This document shows positions 59,966 to 64,000 of a stretch of DNA of 64,000 nt, in pieces (within the stretch, counting starts at the first letter, position 1; every line of letters begins with the position of its first letter). The DNA is from Planctomycetota bacterium (GTDB lineage: Bacteria; Planctomycetota; UBA1135), in assembly GCA_018671175.1 (NCBI GenBank), contig JABHIE010000013.1, positions 1-64,000 on the forward strand, read 5' to 3'. Under the pieces are notes generated by a model. It made no database searches and was not told the DNA's origin. It saw only the letters and a program-made list of their open reading frames with translations. Position numbers and translations under genes: made by a program.

Positions 59966-61173
59966 TGCCCTTCCTGACACCCTTCGCGCTCCTAGTTTTC
60001 TCCGCGTTTTTCTCGGGTGCTGAAGCGGCGCTTTTTACGCTGGCGACGACTGAAGATAAACAGGATCTTCCTCGACCGGCACAACAACTTTTGCGCGATC
60101 GTCCTGGTGCTTTGGCCACAATTTTGGTGGCAAATCTTGCGGTTAATCTTTCCTTCTTTGCCGCTGCTGCCTATAGCGCGCGGGATTTAGAGGGCGCATC
60201 AGCACTGGCTGTTCACGCCGGAGCCGTTTTGCTTCTCGTCGTTTTCGGCGAGATTTTGCCCAAAATATGGGGTCACCGTAACCCACGCCCAGCGGCCTAC
60301 CTTTTCCTGCCTCCCACGACTTTGCTTCACGCAATCGGCGGCCCGCTCTTTCGCCGTTTGGCCTCTTTCGGGCCTCTTGTCGCCGTTGATGAGCCGGCGC
60401 TTGATTCTGAAGCCGCCAGCCAGTTGCTCGACGGCACAGACGATTCTCTGTTGCCCGAAGCCGAGCGAGGGCTTTTGCGCCAAGTCCTAGAGCTGGGCGA
60501 ATTGCGTGCTGGTGCCTTGCGACGCCCCATCGCCCGCACAAGCGTCGTTTCTGAGACGCAATCGCTGTCGGAAGCGCGCGCCTTTCTCCAACAAGAAGAG
60601 CGCACTTGGGCACCTGTAACAGATGCCTCGGGTGATATTCAGGGCATCCTTGATCTGGCTCGGCTTCCCCAGGGCGAAACAGTGGCGGATGTCATGCGCC
60701 CTGTCCCGATCTTGCCTGAAGTCGCACCTGTGGCCAATGGCATTCATCTTCTTCGCCGCACAGGCGCACCTTTTGTATTGCTCGTAGATGAATACGGAGA
60801 AAACGCGGGCATCATTGAGCGTGGGCGTTGGGCCGACACTTTGCTTGATCGGATGCCTGCACCGCAACCCGGTGACCTACCCGCAATGATTCCGCTAGGA
60901 GGCAAACGCTGGTTTGTGGACGGCTTGCTTCCGTTGCATGCATTCCGAGATTCTTTCGGCGACCCTGGTGATGCCGACCCTCGTGTTGACACTCTTGCTG
61001 GCTTGCTTCACGAGCATCTTGGTCGTTTACCCGAAGCCGACGACACTATCCAAATTGGCCCTGCTGCCGGGCCGCGCTTTCAATTGCGTGTCGTTCGCCT
61101 AGATGGCGCTAGGGTGGCTTTGCTTGAAGTGACGGCTCTCGATTTCAAACCCTCAACAAACGAGACCGGGTGA
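59965..61173 (+). CDS. CNNM/HlyC-CorC-type membrane protein 1
   Basis: 402 residues from the ATG at 59965 (one-base overlap, TGATG; a TTG one codon earlier is also possible). An N-terminal DUF21/CNNM domain has FSAFFSGAEAALFTL and LVVFGEILPKIWG. A CBS-like region (~190-300) has WAPVTDASGDIQGIL and APFVLLVDEYGENAGII. The C-terminal CorC/HlyC-type domain (~320-395) follows. Family members are implicated in Mg2+/Co2+ efflux or membrane stability; substrate unproven. Confidence 0.85.
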   Translation: MPFLTPFALLVFSAFFSGAEAALFTLATTEDKQDLPRPAQQLLRDRPGALATILVANLAVNLSFFAAAAYSARDLEGASALAVHAGAVLLLVVFGEILPKIWGHRNPRPAAYLFLPPTTLLHAIGGPLFRRLASFGPLVAVDEPALDSEAASQLLDGTDDSLLPEAERGLLRQVLELGELRAGALRRPIARTSVVSETQSLSEARAFLQQEERTWAPVTDASGDIQGILDLARLPQGETVADVMRPVPILPEVAPVANGIHLLRRTGAPFVLLVDEYGENAGIIERGRWADTLLDRMPAPQPGDLPAMIPLGGKRWFVDGLLPLHAFRDSFGDPGDADPRVDTLAGLLHEHLGRLPEADDTIQIGPAAGPRFQLRVVRLDGARVALLEVTALDFKPSTNETG

Positions 61174-62105
61174 GCGCTTTCATCCTATTGATTGTTGCTT
61201 TGGCGGCTTCCGCATTATTCGCAGGTGCCGAAACCGCCTATTACGGCATGAACCCACTCCGTTTGCGGCACCGCGCGAAGAGTTCAAAAAATGCGACTCT
61301 CTTGCAGAGCGTTGTGAAATCGCCCGAAGGATTTTTGGCGACCCTGCTCATTGGCAACAACATCGCCAACGACATCGTGATTCAAATGGGAGTGGCTCTC
61401 TTAGTTGGGATGGGCGTAACGCACCCCGAGGCTTGGGTGCCGTTGTGCCTTACTCCATTAGTCTTCCTTTTCGGGGAAGCCTGGCCAAAGCAGTGGATGA
61501 TGGCCTCGCCTCTGCCCCGTTTGCTTTTGACCACGCCACTGCTGGCTCTTGCGCGCACGATTCTCTGGCCGATTGCTTTCCCAATAGCACTTCTTGCAAG
61601 CCTCTTGACGAAAGGGGAGCCCTCCTCATGGGTGGGGCGCCGCCACTTCGCCGCTTTGCTCCGTCAAGGTGCCGCATCAGACCTTGGTGAGGCCTCCGCA
61701 CTTGGGGCCGCAGCTCGTGCGCTTGAGACACCGGGTAAAGGCGTCCGTAACTTTTTGCGAAAGGATTTAGTCATGCTTCCTCCTGATCTTTCTCTCGACG
61801 CTGCTCAGCAGCATTTGAGTCAGACCCAAGATGGCCTTGCTCTCATTCAGCGAGAAGGTCAGCCGCCTCTGCTGCTTGAGGCTTCGCGTCTTGTCCACGC
61901 TGCAGCGGGTGCATCGCCAAGTCAGCTCGCTCGCTCGATGCCCGTGTTGACAGGCGACCTCGACCTCGCGGCTATTTTGGTTTTCCTACAAGATGCTGGA
62001 ACGTCCCGCACTTGGGTAGTCGAGCCAGGCCAGTGGGAGGGCCTTTTTGATTTAGAGCACGCCCTCGATTTTTTGCTCGAGCCCCCTGACGCCCGAACTC
62101 TATAA
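61170..62105 (+). CDS. CNNM-like membrane protein 2, short and divergent
   Basis: 311 residues from a GTG in a GTGA overlap with the previous gene. The DUF21/CNNM landmarks are present (ASALFAGAETAYYGM, FLFGEAWPKQWM) and there are four hydrophobic helices. The following region is shorter and its CBS part weak, with no C-terminal CorC_HlyC domain apparent. It is a degenerate sister of the gene upstream, probably a heteromeric partner. Confidence 0.75.
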   Translation: MSAFILLIVALAASALFAGAETAYYGMNPLRLRHRAKSSKNATLLQSVVKSPEGFLATLLIGNNIANDIVIQMGVALLVGMGVTHPEAWVPLCLTPLVFLFGEAWPKQWMMASPLPRLLLTTPLLALARTILWPIAFPIALLASLLTKGEPSSWVGRRHFAALLRQGAASDLGEASALGAAARALETPGKGVRNFLRKDLVMLPPDLSLDAAQQHLSQTQDGLALIQREGQPPLLLEASRLVHAAAGASPSQLARSMPVLTGDLDLAAILVFLQDAGTSRTWVVEPGQWEGLFDLEHALDFLLEPPDARTL

Positions 62106-62108
62106 AAT
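62103..62108 (+). promoter_or_regulatory. -10-like TAAAAT before the small secreted gene
   Basis: TAAAAT, starting in the stop region of the previous gene, lies 6 nt before the GTG at 62115. Confidence 0.3.
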
Positions 62109-62114
62109 AGTCCC

Positions 62115-62462
62115 GTGCGTCATTTCTCTACTCTCATCCTTGCCGCTGTTTTGGGCGCGGCCCTCTGGCAAATGGTCTCTCCGCAGCCAGTCCAGGCGCA
62201 GTCAGCCGCTACAGGTTCGCGCTTTCTTGCCGTAACGGGTCCTTACATGGACGGCGTCTCTCTTCTTTATGTCATTGACCAAGAAACCTCTCGTTTGGCT
62301 GTTTATCAGGGGCGTGGTGGTGGGGCAAGTGCCCGAGAGATCGTTTTGATTGGGGTGCGCAACATCGGCTTCGATGTCCAACTCGATGCTTTTAACGATG
62401 AATCTGAGTACTCTTATCAAGATTTGCTCAAGCAATTCAGCCGGCAAGCTAAGACAAAGTAA
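62115..62462 (+). CDS. Small secreted protein of unknown function
   Basis: 115 residues from a GTG. A signal peptide (LILAAVLGAALWQMVSPQPVQAQ) precedes a ~85-residue beta-rich domain with SRFLAVTGPYMDGVSLLYVIDQETSRLAVYQ and a glycine run (GRGGG). The pattern VTGPY-x-LYVIDxETxxLAVY resembles a single propeller-like blade often seen in small planctomycete secreted proteins; no function assigned. Confidence 0.6.
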   Translation: MRHFSTLILAAVLGAALWQMVSPQPVQAQSAATGSRFLAVTGPYMDGVSLLYVIDQETSRLAVYQGRGGGASAREIVLIGVRNIGFDVQLDAFNDESEYSYQDLLKQFSRQAKTK

Positions 62463-62494
62463 AACGCAACTGCACAAGGGGGCGTGGTTCTCGT

Positions 62495-62500
62495 ATCCTG
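62495..62500 (+). promoter_or_regulatory. -10-like TATCCT upstream of the HTH-membrane gene
   Basis: TATCCT lies 50 nt before the GTG start at 62551, giving a leader of about 43 nt; the 88-nt gap has no hairpin terminator. Confidence 0.25.
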
Positions 62501-62550
62501 TGTGCCTGCGGCAATTCGCCCTTCCCTGAAACTTAGACACGAAATCTCCC

Positions 62551-63120
62551 GTGAGCGACAGCGACTTCTTCTCTTTTGAAAATGCCCTCGACCAACTTGA
62601 GCTCGAGGCCGATGACCTTAAACGCCTGATTTCTGCAGGTGAAATTCGCGCATTCCGCGAAGGCTCCAAAATGCGCCTCCGCACGGAAGATGTGCAACGA
62701 GTCGCCGGCGAGCTTGGCATTGAAACCGTTACCGAAGCCGAGTCTGGCGAGGTCCTTGAGGTCGAAGAAGTTCTCTTCACCGAGGCCGCCGAAGACGACG
62801 GCATGGTCACCACCCAGCTTTCCGAAGAAGACACTCTTCTCGATAGCGCACTCGAAGAGCTTGAGGTTGAGCCTGAAGCGCCAGCAGCGTCTGCAACGGT
62901 TAAGTCGTCTGCAACAGCTACTAAGCGCGGTGCAGCTTCACGCAGTCGTGTCCAAGAATCAGAAGAAGCCGCGGTTGATTCACCTGCAATGATTGGTGTA
63001 TCCATCCTCACGACTTTGCTTCTGATTTTCCTTGGTATCCCGGCTGCTCTCGGCATGGCTGAATCTCGCGGAAGCGGCATGATTCAGAGCATCGTCGATA
63101 TGGTCTGGTCCGCAAATTAA
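62551..63120 (+). CDS. Membrane-anchored helix-turn-helix protein
   Basis: 189 residues from a GTG. The N-terminal ~55 residues (FENALDQLELEADDLKRLISAGEIRAFREGSKMRL, in part) match the MerR/excisionase-type helix-turn-helix used for DNA binding. An acidic Glu-rich middle (~60-135) follows. A single C-terminal membrane helix (GVSILTTLLLIFLGIPAAL) would tether it to the membrane with the DNA-binding part in the cytoplasm. Such membrane-bound HTH proteins are seen in planctomycetes; a role in envelope regulation is inferred from its operon. Confidence 0.65.
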   Translation: MSDSDFFSFENALDQLELEADDLKRLISAGEIRAFREGSKMRLRTEDVQRVAGELGIETVTEAESGEVLEVEEVLFTEAAEDDGMVTTQLSEEDTLLDSALEELEVEPEAPAASATVKSSATATKRGAASRSRVQESEEAAVDSPAMIGVSILTTLLLIFLGIPAALGMAESRGSGMIQSIVDMVWSAN

Positions 63121-63125
63121 CTCAA

Positions 63126-63806
63126 GTGAAGCGCGCCTTTCTTTTGGTGTGCGTGGGTCTGGCATCTTGCCAGGTACCGACGCAGGCCCCAGATGCTGAT
63201 TTTGTTGCGGCCCTAGATGACCTCAAGCTCTATCAAGCTGAGCTTGAAGATGAAAATGGTCGTTTGCAAAGCCAGATTGTTTCTTTGCAGGTTGACCTTG
63301 AGATGGCGCGTGCGGATCAGGCACATGCTGCAACGGCTGATCTTGAAGCGGCTTTCCGCGAGCTTCAAAATTCTGTTGCTGGGTTGGCTAGCTCGGGCGG
63401 AGTCGAATTCGTCGATGGCCCTGATGGCCCGCTCATCCGCATTAGTGACCATGTTTTGTTCGCTTCGGGTAGCGTTAAGACTTCCATCAATGGTGAGGCT
63501 CTACTGCGTTCGCTGGCTCCTGATCTGTTGACCTTGGGTGCGGCTTTTCGCGTTGAGGGCCACACTGACAATGTCCCTGTTAAGGCTCGCGCCAAGCAAT
63601 TCCCGCATGGCAATTTGCAGCTGAGCGCGCGTCGCGCCGTTGAAGTCGCTGCGATTTTGCTGGCCGCTGGTTTGCCTGCTGAAGCTTTAACTGTTATGGG
63701 CTTTGGTGAGCATCGGCCGCTTGTCTCAAACGACACCAAAGAAAATCGTGCACGCAATCGTCGTGTAGAGATCGCAGTCATTCAGGCCGGCGGTGCCACT
63801 CAGTGA
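63126..63806 (+). CDS. OmpA/MotB-type lipoprotein
   Basis: 226 residues from a GTG. Lipobox GLASC, then a predicted coiled coil (~20-75, QAELEDENGRLQSQIVSLQV), then an OmpA C-terminal peptidoglycan-binding domain (~105-220): FRVEGHTDNVPVK, QLSARRAVEVAAILLAAG, MGFGEHRPLVSNDTKENRARNRRVEI. It should link the outer membrane to peptidoglycan like Pal. It overlaps the next gene by 4 nt and follows the HTH-membrane gene by 5 nt. Confidence 0.92.
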   Translation: MKRAFLLVCVGLASCQVPTQAPDADFVAALDDLKLYQAELEDENGRLQSQIVSLQVDLEMARADQAHAATADLEAAFRELQNSVAGLASSGGVEFVDGPDGPLIRISDHVLFASGSVKTSINGEALLRSLAPDLLTLGAAFRVEGHTDNVPVKARAKQFPHGNLQLSARRAVEVAAILLAAGLPAEALTVMGFGEHRPLVSNDTKENRARNRRVEIAVIQAGGATQ

Positions 63807-64000
63807 GCTTCCGCTTTGGCTCTCGCTTTACGGCGGCCGCCTTGTTGGCGGCCGCCGTCTGCGCTTGTGGGGGCGGCCTCACCCCAACCGCGCCTGCCGA
63901 CCACGCGGGTTTGCTTTTGCAAGACTTCTTTCTGGCCCCACCTCTAAAAAGCAACGGCTCCATTCTGCTTTGCCAGCGTTTTGAAGTGACTCGCCGCGAA
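63803..64000 (+). CDS. Lipoprotein, 5' part only (runs off the window)
   Basis: A GTG in a GTGA overlap opens a frame that continues to the window end. The first 66 codons encode an Arg-containing start, a hydrophobic stretch and lipobox VCACGGG, then a soluble start (DHAGLLLQDFFLAPPL). It continues the envelope-gene run. The signal-peptide codons contain a perfect 11-bp inverted repeat (63831-63841 with 63847-63857). Function unknown, and the C-terminus is not in view. Confidence 0.7.
   Translation, partial: MSFRFGSRFTAAALLAAAVCACGGGLTPTAPADHAGLLLQDFFLAPPLKSNGSILLCQRFEVTRRE

Overview
The window reads as chromosomal DNA of a diderm bacterium, most probably a planctomycete-like lineage. The grounds are indirect: FG-GAP repeat proteins, paired DUF1573 lipoproteins, a membrane-anchored helix-turn-helix protein, a Tricorn-type protease, an NfeD/SPFH pair, a Ski2-like helicase and pyruvate phosphate dikinase, together with lipid A and heptose genes and many lipoproteins. 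No single gene settles the phylum. Gene density is very high, most same-strand neighbours overlap by 1-25 nt, and no insertion sequence, phage, CRISPR array or tRNA was found.

Layout. 1-713: 3' end of a 23S rRNA, 5S rRNA and a strong terminator. 730-1521 (minus): lexA preceded by a 29-codon ORF for a small membrane peptide, with a promoter flanked by two direct-repeat candidate LexA boxes. 1595-9483: nadB and hflX, facing a LysM protein, a fused secDF, rplS and trmD; then ribE. 9541-12394: two tandem 400-residue outer-membrane barrels and a HAD-like protein. 12419-16049: a large radical SAM protein, rpoZ and a coiled-coil DUF2325 protein. 16106-23158: tryptophanase, a sulfatase-fold enzyme, lpxK, an LpxL-type acyltransferase, hldE and a TauE/SafE permease, mainly an LPS-precursor operon. 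23199-27056: a small DUF4258-like protein, a TIM-barrel isomerase, a response regulator/diguanylate cyclase and an unknown secreted protein. 27111-38172: Tricorn-like protease, NfeD, SPFH protein, an ABC-2 exporter, a PDZ lipoprotein and two FG-GAP proteins. 38169-43853: rlmI, a LolA-like protein, a Ski2-like helicase, and an FtsQ-like protein with a membrane protein. 43911-49979: rplM-rpsI, yebC, a degenerate receiver/GGDEF protein, a TlpA-type thioredoxin interrupted by an in-frame TGA, and ppdK. 50019-64000: a lipoprotein, then a run of 13 genes: two DUF1573 lipoproteins, two GspE/PilB ATPases flanking PilT, GspF, a histidine kinase, two CNNM proteins, a small secreted protein, a membrane-anchored HTH protein, an OmpA-type lipoprotein and a truncated lipoprotein.

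The most striking observation is the gene at 46624-47145. Its TGA sits exactly where the first Cys of the thioredoxin CGPC motif should be, the reading frame continues intact, and a 7-bp hairpin with a G-first loop lies 31 nt downstream. This fits a bacterial selenoprotein (Sec-Gly-Pro-Cys). A second theme is that many first-of-operon genes carry a TANNNT hexamer 6-8 nt before the start codon and no Shine-Dalgarno sequence, which suggests widespread leaderless transcription. A third is the putative lexA operon with its small membrane peptide, which resembles in size and context the SOS-induced division inhibitors or toxins of other phyla.
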